Shown: piece after piece, positions 1 through 7,830 of the stretch
Position numbering within the stretch: the first letter of the stretch is position 1
Layout of the letters: the number at the start of each line of letters is the position of its first letter
Assembly (NCBI RefSeq): GCF_014596945.1
Contig: NZ_JACVXB010000006.1
Location: forward strand, 63,770-127,769
DNA: 64,000 bases
Origin: Aestuariibaculum sediminum
GTDB taxonomy: Bacteria > Bacteroidota > Bacteroidia > Flavobacteriales > Flavobacteriaceae
Direction: 5' to 3'
Position numbers and translations under genes: made by a program
Notes under the pieces: model-generated
The model's input: the letters and a program-made list of their open reading frames with translations, nothing else
Database searches by the model: none
Told to the model about the DNA's origin: nothing

Positions 1-816
1 AGAACAGATATAAATAACTGTTTAGGTAAGATTAATGATGATCACGATTCAGCGCTTACCGTAGTCAATACCCATCGTTTCACATGGGATGAGAGCGGGC
101 ATCCCGATAATTACAATCCACAAAACCGCCCGCGACGACAGGATTTTAAAGGCTTACTTGTAGAAAACGGGGCAGTTTATGCTACGACTAAAGCCGCCTT
201 GTATAAACATAAAAACCGTATTGGAGGCCAGGTAGCATTGGTTAAAATGCCAGAAAACTCATTAATGGAAATCGATACAGAAACCGATTGGATAACGGTA
301 GAAACCCTTCTGGCTGAGCGACAGAAAAAAAATAGAAAACCTGGGAAAATAACACATCTTGTATTAGATGTAGATGGTGTGTTTACCGATGGGACCATAA
401 CATACACCAAAGAAGGCGAACACACTAAAAGCTTCGATATGCGAGATGGTATGGGCTTGGAGATTTTGAGACAGTTTGATGTTGAGGTCATGATCATGAC
501 CAGTGAGAATTCTGAGTTGGTAGCCCGGCGTATGCAAAAGTTAAAGATTGAACAGGTATATTTAGGCGTAAAGGATAAATTTAGTTTATTACAGCACCTT
601 CTTGTAGAGCAAAATTTAGAAATTAATCAGGTGGCTTATATAGGCGACGATGTTAATGATTTGAGTAATATATGTTCTGTTGGGTGGTCGTTTTGTCCTA
701 ATAATGCAACGCATGTTGTAAAAACGCATGCCGATGTGGTTTTGTCTAAAAATTCGGCAGCAGGAGCTATCCGTGAGGCCTGCGATTTTCTTATGCAATA
801 CAATAAACGATTTTAA
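1..816 (+). CDS. CMP-nonulosonate synthetase fused to KdsC-like HAD phosphatase (5' partial)
   Basis: The frame is open from base 1, so the N-terminus lies outside the window; 271 residues are visible. The first ~100 are the tail of an acylneuraminate cytidylyltransferase (MPEN, then EIDTETDWITVE), which activates a nine-carbon keto-sugar as its CMP form. The rest is a HAD phosphatase of the KdsC type: motif I DVDGVFTDG near visible residue 123, TSEN for motif II, KDK for motif III and GDDVNDL for motif IV. The HAD part probably removes a 9-phosphate or acts as an oligomerisation domain, as in animal CMAS; which one cannot be told from sequence. It sits 12 bases before a NeuB-family synthase, supporting nonulosonic acid synthesis. 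No start codon is assigned; in-frame starts near 199-247 would cut the transferase domain. Confidence 0.85.
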   Translation, partial: RTDINNCLGKINDDHDSALTVVNTHRFTWDESGHPDNYNPQNRPRRQDFKGLLVENGAVYATTKAALYKHKNRIGGQVALVKMPENSLMEIDTETDWITVETLLAERQKKNRKPGKITHLVLDVDGVFTDGTITYTKEGEHTKSFDMRDGMGLEILRQFDVEVMIMTSENSELVARRMQKLKIEQVYLGVKDKFSLLQHLLVEQNLEINQVAYIGDDVNDLSNICSVGWSFCPNNATHVVKTHADVVLSKNSAAGAIREACDFLMQYNKRF

Positions 817-828
817 AGCCATATTTAA

Positions 829-1704
829 ATGAGTACCTATAACCAACCCTACCTTATTGCAGAAATTGGATGTAACCATAAAGGAGACATAAGTATTGCC
901 AAAGAACTCATTAAAGTTGCAAAAATATTTTGCAATGCACAGGCTGTTAAATTTCAAAAGCGAAATAATAAAGAACTTTTAACCACAGAGCAATATAACC
1001 AGCCACATCCCAATCCGCATAATGCTTATGGAGACACCTATGGTGAACATCGTGAATTTTTAGAGTTCTCATTGGAACAACACCGGGAATTAAAAGAATA
1101 TTGTGATAGCTTAGATATTACCTACGCATCATCTGTTTGGGATGTAACCTCGGCGAAACAAATAGCGTCTTTAAACCCTGATTTTATTAAGATTCCTTCG
1201 GCATGTAATAATCATGTTGCTATGTTAGAATGGTTGTGTAAAAATTATTCAGGAGAAATTCATGTGTCTACAGGAATGACTACAAAATCAGAGATTGATG
1301 AACTCGTGACTTTTTTTAAGACTCATAATCGGCATAAAGATGTGGTGCTGTATAATTGTACTTCAGGATACCCGGTACCATTTGAAGATGTATGTCTTTT
1401 AGATATTCAGTTGTTGAAAGAAAATTATCAACATCAGGTAAAGCACATAGGGTTTTCTGGGCATCACTTAGGTATAGCAGTTGATGTGGCCGCATACACG
1501 TTGGGAGCCCATATTATTGAGCGCCATTACACGCTGGACAGAACATGGAAGGGGACTGATCATGCGGCTTCGTTAGAACCTATGGGGTTACGTAAATTGG
1601 AACGTGATTTGAATGCTGTGTATAAAGCTTTAACATATAAGCAAACAGATATTTTACCTATTGAGCAGACGCAGCGTCATAAATTGAAATATCAAAACCA
1701 ATGA
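829..1704 (+). CDS. NeuB-family nonulosonic acid synthase, short form without SAF domain
   Basis: Condenses phosphoenolpyruvate with a six-carbon sugar (ManNAc, mannose or their 6-phosphates) to make a sialic-acid-like sugar in the cytoplasm. Family marks are AEIGCNHKGD (residues 11-20), KFQK (41-44), HVSTGMTT (145-152), GFSGHHLG (208-215), ERHYTLDR (231-238) and DHAASLEP (244-251). The protein has 291 residues, while typical NeuB/LegI/PseI proteins are about 335-350 and end in an antifreeze-like SAF domain; here the barrel is followed by only ~40 residues. The ATG lies 12 bases after the CMP-synthetase stop, and the next gene starts one base after this stop. The exact product (Neu5Ac, KDN, legionaminate or pseudaminate) cannot be read from sequence; the fused HAD next door favours a 9-phosphate route. 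Confidence 0.85.
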   Translation: MSTYNQPYLIAEIGCNHKGDISIAKELIKVAKIFCNAQAVKFQKRNNKELLTTEQYNQPHPNPHNAYGDTYGEHREFLEFSLEQHRELKEYCDSLDITYASSVWDVTSAKQIASLNPDFIKIPSACNNHVAMLEWLCKNYSGEIHVSTGMTTKSEIDELVTFFKTHNRHKDVVLYNCTSGYPVPFEDVCLLDIQLLKENYQHQVKHIGFSGHHLGIAVDVAAYTLGAHIIERHYTLDRTWKGTDHAASLEPMGLRKLERDLNAVYKALTYKQTDILPIEQTQRHKLKYQNQ

Positions 1705-1705
1705 T

Positions 1706-2530
1706 ATGATTTTTAGCAAAAACAGAATCAGATTGTTTTGGTGGAGTGAGGTGTTTATTCAAAAGAAAACCAAAGAAAATTTTGGGGATCTCCTTGGGAA
1801 ATACCTGGTAGAAAAAATTACTGGGAAACAAGTGGTTTTTACACGACCTGATTCAATATCTATTTCTAACTGGTTTACGCCAATTTATTTAACAGTAGGG
1901 AGTATTTTAACCTATGCGAATACAAATTGTATTGTTTGGGGAAGTGGTATTATTTCTAAAGCATATAACACAAAGCCAGCTCAGTTTTTGGCTGTGCGTG
2001 GGCCGCAAACAAGAAAGCACCTCAAGACACAAGGCTATGACGTTCCTGAAATTTATGGCGATCCGGCTTTGTTATTACCTCGATTTTATGCTCCTGAAGT
2101 AAAAAAAAAATATAAAACCGGTGTTGTTCCTCATTATAATGATTATAGCAAAGTAAAAGCGCTATTTAAAGGGGATACAACGATTAAAGTGATAGATTTA
2201 ATGACTAACGATATAGAGGCAACTACAAATGATATTTTCGAGTGTGAACGCATCGTGTCTTCCTCTTTACATGGTATTATTGTGGCACATGCCTATGGTA
2301 TTCCTGCAGTTTGGCAAAAGTTTTCCGATGATGTGTTTGGCGATGATATTAAATATCAGGATTATTTCGAATCGGTTAACTTAAAACCATATAAAAGTAA
2401 TATTACAAACACGACATTAAACCAGGCTGCGATAGACAATTTATTCGAGTGTTATGATGTGTTACCCGATGCACGTCATATCGAAACCATGTGTAACCAA
2501 TTAATGGCGGTTTGTCCCTTTAAAGCTTAG
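1706..2530 (+). CDS. Polysaccharide pyruvyl transferase family protein
   Basis: A 274-residue protein of the CsaB/WcaK-like pyruvyl transferase family. Family marks are ENFGDLLGKYL (residues ~24-34), GSGI near 90, the ALLLPRFY segment after IYGDP, and SSLHGIIVAHAYGIP near residue 190, with the conserved Ser-x-His. Members add a pyruvate ketal to a sugar of a surface polysaccharide, giving it negative charge, although some of the family may be glycosyltransferases. It starts one base after the synthase and ends one base before the next gene, so it is in the same transcript. Codons for Lys-Lys-Lys contain a run of ten A (2101-2110); the frame is intact. Function in the polysaccharide cluster is well supported; the acceptor sugar is unknown. 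Confidence 0.8.
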   Translation: MIFSKNRIRLFWWSEVFIQKKTKENFGDLLGKYLVEKITGKQVVFTRPDSISISNWFTPIYLTVGSILTYANTNCIVWGSGIISKAYNTKPAQFLAVRGPQTRKHLKTQGYDVPEIYGDPALLLPRFYAPEVKKKYKTGVVPHYNDYSKVKALFKGDTTIKVIDLMTNDIEATTNDIFECERIVSSSLHGIIVAHAYGIPAVWQKFSDDVFGDDIKYQDYFESVNLKPYKSNITNTTLNQAAIDNLFECYDVLPDARHIETMCNQLMAVCPFKA

Positions 2531-2531
2531 T

Positions 2532-3923
2532 ATGAAGAAAAAAGTATTTGTTTTTTTTCCAGATGGTGTAGGCTTGCGAAATTTTGCATTTACCAATTTT
2601 AAAACGATTGGAGCGCAAAATGGGTTTGATGTTGTTTATTGGAATAATACCGTTTTTGATATTGAAGCAACCTTTGGTTTTGATGAAGTTAGAATAGAAA
2701 ACACAGCAACACATCCATTATTACCGCAATACACCAGAGCCAGAAAGCGTGTGGAATTAAACCTCTGGACGAAAAAATTCAAGGATGATGTTTACCAAAC
2801 CTATAAGTTTCCTTTTAATTATAAAGGCATAAAAAACAGCTTGAAAAGTTTGTTAACAAAACTGTTAATAGGTTGGTATGGCTCAGAAAAGGGAATTGAA
2901 AAATTAAGACAAAAGATTGAAAAATTAGAACGTACTACCAGTAAATATACTTATTGTAAAAAGCAATTGAAGGAGCATAAGCCTGATTTGGTTTTTTGTA
3001 CTACGCAACGTGCTACGCAAGCTATAAGTGCGCTTCTGGCAGCTAAAGATTTGGGCATACCAGTTGTTACTTTTGTGTATTCCTGGGATAATGTACCTAA
3101 AGCGATGCAGGTGGTTGAAACTGATTATTACTGCGTTTGGAGTGATTTAATGAAGGCACAGATGTTACAGTATTATCCGTATATCAACGAATCACAAATT
3201 TTTGTCACTGGTACACCACAATTTGAGCCTCATTTCGATAAGGGGCTTAAAGAAGAACGCACCCAATTTTTTAAATCGCATAATCTTGATTTAAATAAGA
3301 AATACATTTGTTACTCTGGTGACGATGAAACCACTTCACCACTAGATCAGTATTATCTGGAAGATCTTGTAAAGGCTGTTAGAAAATTAAATGCCGACGG
3401 TTATAATTTGGGAGTGATTTACAGGAAATGTCCGGTAGATTTTACATCGCGATACGATAAAGTATTGTTTGAAAATAAGGATGTCATAACAGTTATAGAC
3501 CCTATCTGGAAGCAAATTGGCAAAAACTGGAATACGGTTTTACCGGATAAAGAAGATTTTAAATTATTATATAATGTCTGTGAGCATACAGAGTTAGTTA
3601 CTAATGTATGTTCTTCGACAGTTTTCGATTTTGTCCTGCACAATAAATCCTGTATCTATTACAATTACGAACAGCCTCAATTAAAAAAAGGTATTCGTGA
3701 TATTGGTCAAAATTATAAGTACGTTCACTTTAGGAGTATGCCTAGTAAAGAGGCGGCTGTGTTTTGTGAAAGTAAGGTAGACTTGGAGCATCTACTGAAA
3801 GATATTTTAGATGATAAATTATCAAATGTTGAGGAAGGCTTAAAGTGGTTTGAAATTGTTGCGGGTAGCAAACCTGCAATGGCTTCAGAAAGTATTTGGG
3901 AGGTGATAAATAAATTAATTTAA
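2532..3923 (+). CDS. Putative GT-B type surface-polysaccharide glycosyltransferase
   Basis: 463 residues, no signal peptide and no clear membrane segment. The N-terminal half alternates short strands and helices (KKKVFVFFPDGVG at the start, LVFCTTQRATQAISALLAAKDLGIPVV near 155-180). The C-terminal half has the layout of GT-B and CDP-glycerol-transferase-like enzymes: YICYSGDDETTSPLDQYYLEDLV, IYRKCPVDF, then TNVCSSTVFDFVLHNKS near 360-375, which resembles the nucleotide-binding helix of that group. I read it as a glycosyl- or glycerophosphotransferase of capsule or O-antigen synthesis, but I cannot place it in a named family. Start ATG is one base after the preceding stop. Residues ~110-145 (GSEKGIEKLRQKIEKLERTT) look helical and perhaps coiled-coil. 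Confidence 0.6.
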   Translation: MKKKVFVFFPDGVGLRNFAFTNFKTIGAQNGFDVVYWNNTVFDIEATFGFDEVRIENTATHPLLPQYTRARKRVELNLWTKKFKDDVYQTYKFPFNYKGIKNSLKSLLTKLLIGWYGSEKGIEKLRQKIEKLERTTSKYTYCKKQLKEHKPDLVFCTTQRATQAISALLAAKDLGIPVVTFVYSWDNVPKAMQVVETDYYCVWSDLMKAQMLQYYPYINESQIFVTGTPQFEPHFDKGLKEERTQFFKSHNLDLNKKYICYSGDDETTSPLDQYYLEDLVKAVRKLNADGYNLGVIYRKCPVDFTSRYDKVLFENKDVITVIDPIWKQIGKNWNTVLPDKEDFKLLYNVCEHTELVTNVCSSTVFDFVLHNKSCIYYNYEQPQLKKGIRDIGQNYKYVHFRSMPSKEAAVFCESKVDLEHLLKDILDDKLSNVEEGLKWFEIVAGSKPAMASESIWEVINKLI

Positions 3924-3929
3924 ACGTTT

Positions 3930-5093
3930 GTGACTGAAATAAGGTTGTATATTCAGAAATTATTCCAAAGAAATGATAAGTTGTTTTTAATCATCATCTT
4001 ATTATCCACATTAAGCATGTTAAGAAATGTTTTTTTGCCTTTATCAGGAGACGAAATTACTTATTTGAAAATTTCTGAAAATATATTGCAAGGTAGATAT
4101 TATTTAGGAGACAAGCCCTCTTCATTGGCACCTGTAATTTCATTGATTCTTACATTTTTTAAAATTTCAATATTCCCTATTTTAGGTTTTGTATTGAATA
4201 AATTATTCAATATAGCTTTGGTGTTCTTGGGGTTACGGTTAATTTATAAGGTGTTGTTAGAGTTGAATGTGAATAAATCTATTGCCATTGCAATTGTAGC
4301 GTTTACCATAGTAAATCCGACTTCTGTTGCTTGGTTTTCTCGATTATACCCAGAAGCTGTATTATTTTATTTGTTTTGGGGTTTTATTTATTATTCAATT
4401 CTAGAAGCATCAAAATCAAATTTATTAAAGCTACTGATATTTTTTGCTTTGCTTGTTTTTACCAGATACGTTTATGCTATTTTAGGAGTTATTGTATTAA
4501 TTAAATATTTTGATTATTACAAATTCTATAAAGAGTCATCCAAATTGTATTTAGTACTTTATTCTTTTATTCTTTTATTTCCGTTTTTAATTTGGGCAAA
4601 ATATCTTATTAATGTGGAGCGAAATGATTTGTCTGAAATAAGTTATTTTAAACGATTTAAAATTGATAACCCCATAATTTATAACATTAAATGTGGTTTG
4701 GGTTTAATTAAACATTATGAAGTAAGTCGTGTAAATGGTCTTCCCGCGTTTGTGTCGTTATTTGTGCCTAAAACAGGGTTAAGAAGTTTTTCAGTAAGTT
4801 TAATCCTTATTTTAGGGTTTATTTATGGTTATATTTCTAATTTCAAGTTTTTATTCTTAAAGAGAGTTGGGCTTCCAATACTGTTAATTATGCTAGGGTT
4901 AATAATTGCAGGGACGGGCTTTAGTCGTTATTGGCTAGTTTTATTACCTGGAATTTATTTGGGATTTTATTTAACTTTAAAATCTTTTGGATTAATAGAT
5001 AATGTATTTATTAATCTAGTTAAGTTTATATCCTTAGTTTATATCGTGAATGAATTTAGATTAAATGTTTTAGTGTTAAATCAATATTTTTAA
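3930..5093 (+). CDS. Multi-pass membrane protein, probable GT-C (PMT/ArnT-like) sugar transferase
   Basis: 387 residues with about ten hydrophobic segments, the first at residues ~17-36. After it comes SGDEITYLKISENILQG, matching the first periplasmic loop of GT-C transferases, where an Asp-Glu pair is the usual catalytic or lipid-sugar-binding element. Such enzymes move a sugar from a polyprenyl phosphate donor on the periplasmic face. The next gene encodes a dolichol-phosphate-mannose-synthase-like GT2 that could make that donor, so the two may be a functional pair. The start is GTG at 3930, six bases after the previous stop; the next in-frame Met would delete the first membrane segment. 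The gene looks more AT-rich than its neighbours, which may mark separate acquisition. Confidence 0.6.
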   Translation: MTEIRLYIQKLFQRNDKLFLIIILLSTLSMLRNVFLPLSGDEITYLKISENILQGRYYLGDKPSSLAPVISLILTFFKISIFPILGFVLNKLFNIALVFLGLRLIYKVLLELNVNKSIAIAIVAFTIVNPTSVAWFSRLYPEAVLFYLFWGFIYYSILEASKSNLLKLLIFFALLVFTRYVYAILGVIVLIKYFDYYKFYKESSKLYLVLYSFILLFPFLIWAKYLINVERNDLSEISYFKRFKIDNPIIYNIKCGLGLIKHYEVSRVNGLPAFVSLFVPKTGLRSFSVSLILILGFIYGYISNFKFLFLKRVGLPILLIMLGLIIAGTGFSRYWLVLLPGIYLGFYLTLKSFGLIDNVFINLVKFISLVYIVNEFRLNVLVLNQYF

Positions 5094-5108
5094 AGAGAAA
5101 AGTTGTTT

Positions 5109-6053
5109 ATGAAAATTGTTGTTTACATGCCTGCTTTAAATGAAGAATTAACAATTGCTGGTGTTTTGAATTCATTGCCTAAGTCTATTTGTGGATTTCA
5201 GAAAATGCAAATGTTAGTGGTGAATGATGGTAGTGTAGACAGTACTGAAATAATAGCTAAGGAGTGTGGTGCTACTGTAATAAATCATACTAGAAATAAA
5301 GGAGTAGGAGGAGCCTTTCAGTCGGCTGTTGAGTTTGCTTTACAGAATAAAGCAGATGTTTTGGTTAGTATCGATGCAGATGGGCAGTTTGATGTAAATC
5401 AAATTCCAAATTTAGTAGAACCAATAATATATAAGAAAGCTGATTTTACCATCGGAAATAGGTTTGATAAAGGGAAACCAACAGATATGCCAAAAATTAA
5501 ATATTGGGGTAATAAGAAGGTAAGTAATATGGTGAGTTTTGTAAGTGATACTGAGATATTAGATGCGTCTTGCGGATTTCGAGCGTATTCTCGGGAGTGT
5601 CTTTTAAGTTTAAATTTACAAGGTCAATTTACATATACTCACGAAACAATTTTAGATTTACTCAATAAGGGATTTAAAGTATCTCAAGTTTCTGTTGATG
5701 TGAAATATTTTGAAGAGCGAGTTTCCAGGGTAGCAAACAGTATTACAAAATATGCCCTGAAAACATCGTCGATAATCTTTAAGTGCCTAAAAGATTATAA
5801 GCCGTTACAATTTTTTTTGACCATTGCCCTAATCGTGTTGATATTAGGTATGCTATTAGGTAGTTTTGTGCTTTGGCATTGGGTATTTGAAGGTAAAATA
5901 ACGCCTTATAAAAGTTTTGGGTTTATTGCATTGGCTTTATGTGGTATGTCTGTTTTTATTGCGACGTTAGCGTTTTTAGCTGATATGTTGAATAGAATTC
6001 GAATTAATCAAGAGAAGATATTAGTACTAATGAAAAGGCGTTATTATGACTAG
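5109..6053 (+). CDS. GT2 family polyprenyl-phosphate glycosyltransferase (DPM1-like) with membrane anchor
   Basis: About 314 residues. The GT2 domain fills residues 1-210: MPALNEE near 7, VVNDGSVDST near 40, GVGGAFQSAVEF near 66 and SIDADGQFD near 90, where the DAD holds the nucleotide sugar and metal. Two hydrophobic helices follow (about 230-255 and 268-292). This is the architecture of dolichol-phosphate mannose synthase-like and ArnC-like enzymes, which load a sugar onto a lipid phosphate at the inner membrane. I chose the ATG at 5109 over a TTG six bases upstream because MKIVVYMPALNEE is the normal beginning. The gene follows the GT-C protein by 15 bases and overlaps the methyltransferase by eight. 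Donor sugar unknown. Confidence 0.8.
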   Translation: MKIVVYMPALNEELTIAGVLNSLPKSICGFQKMQMLVVNDGSVDSTEIIAKECGATVINHTRNKGVGGAFQSAVEFALQNKADVLVSIDADGQFDVNQIPNLVEPIIYKKADFTIGNRFDKGKPTDMPKIKYWGNKKVSNMVSFVSDTEILDASCGFRAYSRECLLSLNLQGQFTYTHETILDLLNKGFKVSQVSVDVKYFEERVSRVANSITKYALKTSSIIFKCLKDYKPLQFFLTIALIVLILGMLLGSFVLWHWVFEGKITPYKSFGFIALALCGMSVFIATLAFLADMLNRIRINQEKILVLMKRRYYD

Positions 6054-6681
6054 TATAGATTATTCAAAATTAAAAGCAAGGCCAGAATTAGAGGATTTTT
6101 CTGGAAAATATGAAAATACTGGTATAGTTTCAAGATATTTGGTTAAGGAATATTTTAAGGCTGTAAATAGGCTTGTATTAAAAACAACTAATATTTCTAC
6201 AGCTCATGAAATAGGTGCTGGAGAGGGGATGTCTACAAAATATTTAAAACAGATGGTAGAGAATTTATCTGCTTCAGAATATGTTAACGATTTGGTGGAA
6301 AAGGCAGTTATGAATAATCCAGACATTTCAATATTTCAGGAAAGTGTGTATGAGTTAACCAAACAAAATAATTCAATTGATTTGGTCTTTTTATTAGAGG
6401 TTTTAGAACATCTGGATTATCCAAGTCTTGCATTAAATGAATTATCTAGGGTTTCTAAGCGGTACCTGGTTTTAGGAGTCCCAAGAGAACCTTTATGGAG
6501 GTTTTTAAATATGTGCCGATTTAAATATTTAAAAGATTTTGGAAATACTCCCGGTCATTTAAATCATTGGTCAAAAAAACAAATTATTAATTTGATTGAG
6601 GAAAAGTTTGGTAAAGTAATAGCAGTTGAAACGCCTATTCCTTGGACAATAATATTAGCGGAGAAAAGGAAACCTAATTAG
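6046..6681 (+). CDS. Class I SAM-dependent methyltransferase
   Basis: 211 residues with a Rossmann-type SAM-binding fold: motif I HEIGAGEGMSTKYL near residues 54-67, an acidic residue after the second strand, and LVFLLEVLEHLDYPSLALNELSRV near 108-130, the usual motif post-II/III arrangement of the Methyltransf_11 group. The end of the domain has YLVLGVPREPLWRFLN and WSKKQIINLIEEKFG, as in many methyltransferases of lipid or sugar synthesis clusters. The gene overlaps the preceding glycosyltransferase by eight bases and touches the next start, so translation is likely coupled. A role in O-methylating a sugar of the polysaccharide is inference from position. Confidence 0.75.
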   Translation: MTSIDYSKLKARPELEDFSGKYENTGIVSRYLVKEYFKAVNRLVLKTTNISTAHEIGAGEGMSTKYLKQMVENLSASEYVNDLVEKAVMNNPDISIFQESVYELTKQNNSIDLVFLLEVLEHLDYPSLALNELSRVSKRYLVLGVPREPLWRFLNMCRFKYLKDFGNTPGHLNHWSKKQIINLIEEKFGKVIAVETPIPWTIILAEKRKPN

Positions 6682-7830
6682 ATGCATATAGCCTTTCTTA
6701 CACCAGAATACCCGCACCCTAAAGTTAAGCATGCTGCCGGTATAGGAACGAGTATAAAAAACTTGGCCGTTGCATTGGTGAACGCTGGTATTACTGTAAC
6801 AGTTTTTATTTATCAACAGGACTGTGATGAAATAGCTACCGAAGACGGCGTTGAATTACATCTCATAAAGCACAAGAGGTACAAATGGTTTACCTGGTAT
6901 TTTTACAGACAATACGTAAACCAATACGTCAATGGCATAGTAGAACAAAACGGAATTCAGATATTGGAAGCGCCAGACTGGACTGGTATTACTGCTTTTA
7001 TGAGATTTAAAATACCCTTAATAATCCGGTTGCATGGTAGCGATGCGTATTTTTGTAAATTGGAAGGCAGGAAGCAGAAGAAAAAGAATTATCTTTTTGA
7101 AAAATTAGCTTTAAAACAGGCGCAAGGGTATATTGCACCAACAACATATGCAGGTAAAGTCTCCGCCGATATTTTTAATTTATCCTTGTCTAAAATAAAA
7201 ACCATCCATTACGGTTTGCAACTCAGCCATTTTATAAATGAAGATCCTCTGAATTTTAATCAAAATACCATGCTTTATATTGGAACCGTAATTCGTAAAA
7301 AGGGAGTGTTTGAACTGGCTAAAATGTTTAACGAAGTAATAGAACACCAGCCAAAAGCAAAGTTAATTGTAATAGGAAGCGACTCGGGAGACATAAAAAC
7401 CGGAAAACATTCTACTTTAGAACTCATGGAAGAAATGTTTTCAGAAAAGGCAAGAGCAAACTTTAGCTACCTAGGGCGCTTGCCATACAACCAGGTAAAA
7501 AATCATATAAAACGAGCACATGTTTGTGTGTTTCCATCGTTTGCTGAAACCTTGGGTATGGTGACCATAGAAAGCATGGCAATGACTAAGCCTGTTGTGA
7601 ATACGAGTATTGGTTGGGCTACCGAATTAATTGATGATGGTAAGAATGGATTTTTAGTACACCCAAGTGATATAAGCTTATTTAAAGAACGTATTTTAAT
7701 GCTGTTTTCTAATGTAGAATTATGCGAAGCGATTGGAAAAGAGGCGCGTAAAAAAGTAGAGAATACCTTTGATATTGAGGTTATAGCGGAAGATAATATA
7801 AAGTATTATAAAAGTTTTATTAGCTCATGA
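6682..7830 (+). CDS. GT4 family glycosyltransferase
   Basis: 382 residues, two Rossmann lobes. The N-terminal lobe begins MHIAFLTPEYPHP and holds GIGTSIKNLAVALVNAG, the glycine-rich acceptor-side loop of GT4 retaining glycosyltransferases. The C-terminal lobe has YIGTVIRKKGVFELAKMF, then FPSFAETLGMVTIESMAM, which contains the EX7E motif that binds the nucleotide sugar (near residues 285-293), and VVNTSIGWATELIDDGKNGFLV. It acts on the cytoplasmic side of the inner membrane, adding one sugar to the lipid-linked repeat. The start follows the methyltransferase stop directly, and its end overlaps the next start by four bases (ATGA). Confidence 0.85.
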   Translation: MHIAFLTPEYPHPKVKHAAGIGTSIKNLAVALVNAGITVTVFIYQQDCDEIATEDGVELHLIKHKRYKWFTWYFYRQYVNQYVNGIVEQNGIQILEAPDWTGITAFMRFKIPLIIRLHGSDAYFCKLEGRKQKKKNYLFEKLALKQAQGYIAPTTYAGKVSADIFNLSLSKIKTIHYGLQLSHFINEDPLNFNQNTMLYIGTVIRKKGVFELAKMFNEVIEHQPKAKLIVIGSDSGDIKTGKHSTLELMEEMFSEKARANFSYLGRLPYNQVKNHIKRAHVCVFPSFAETLGMVTIESMAMTKPVVNTSIGWATELIDDGKNGFLVHPSDISLFKERILMLFSNVELCEAIGKEARKKVENTFDIEVIAEDNIKYYKSFISS

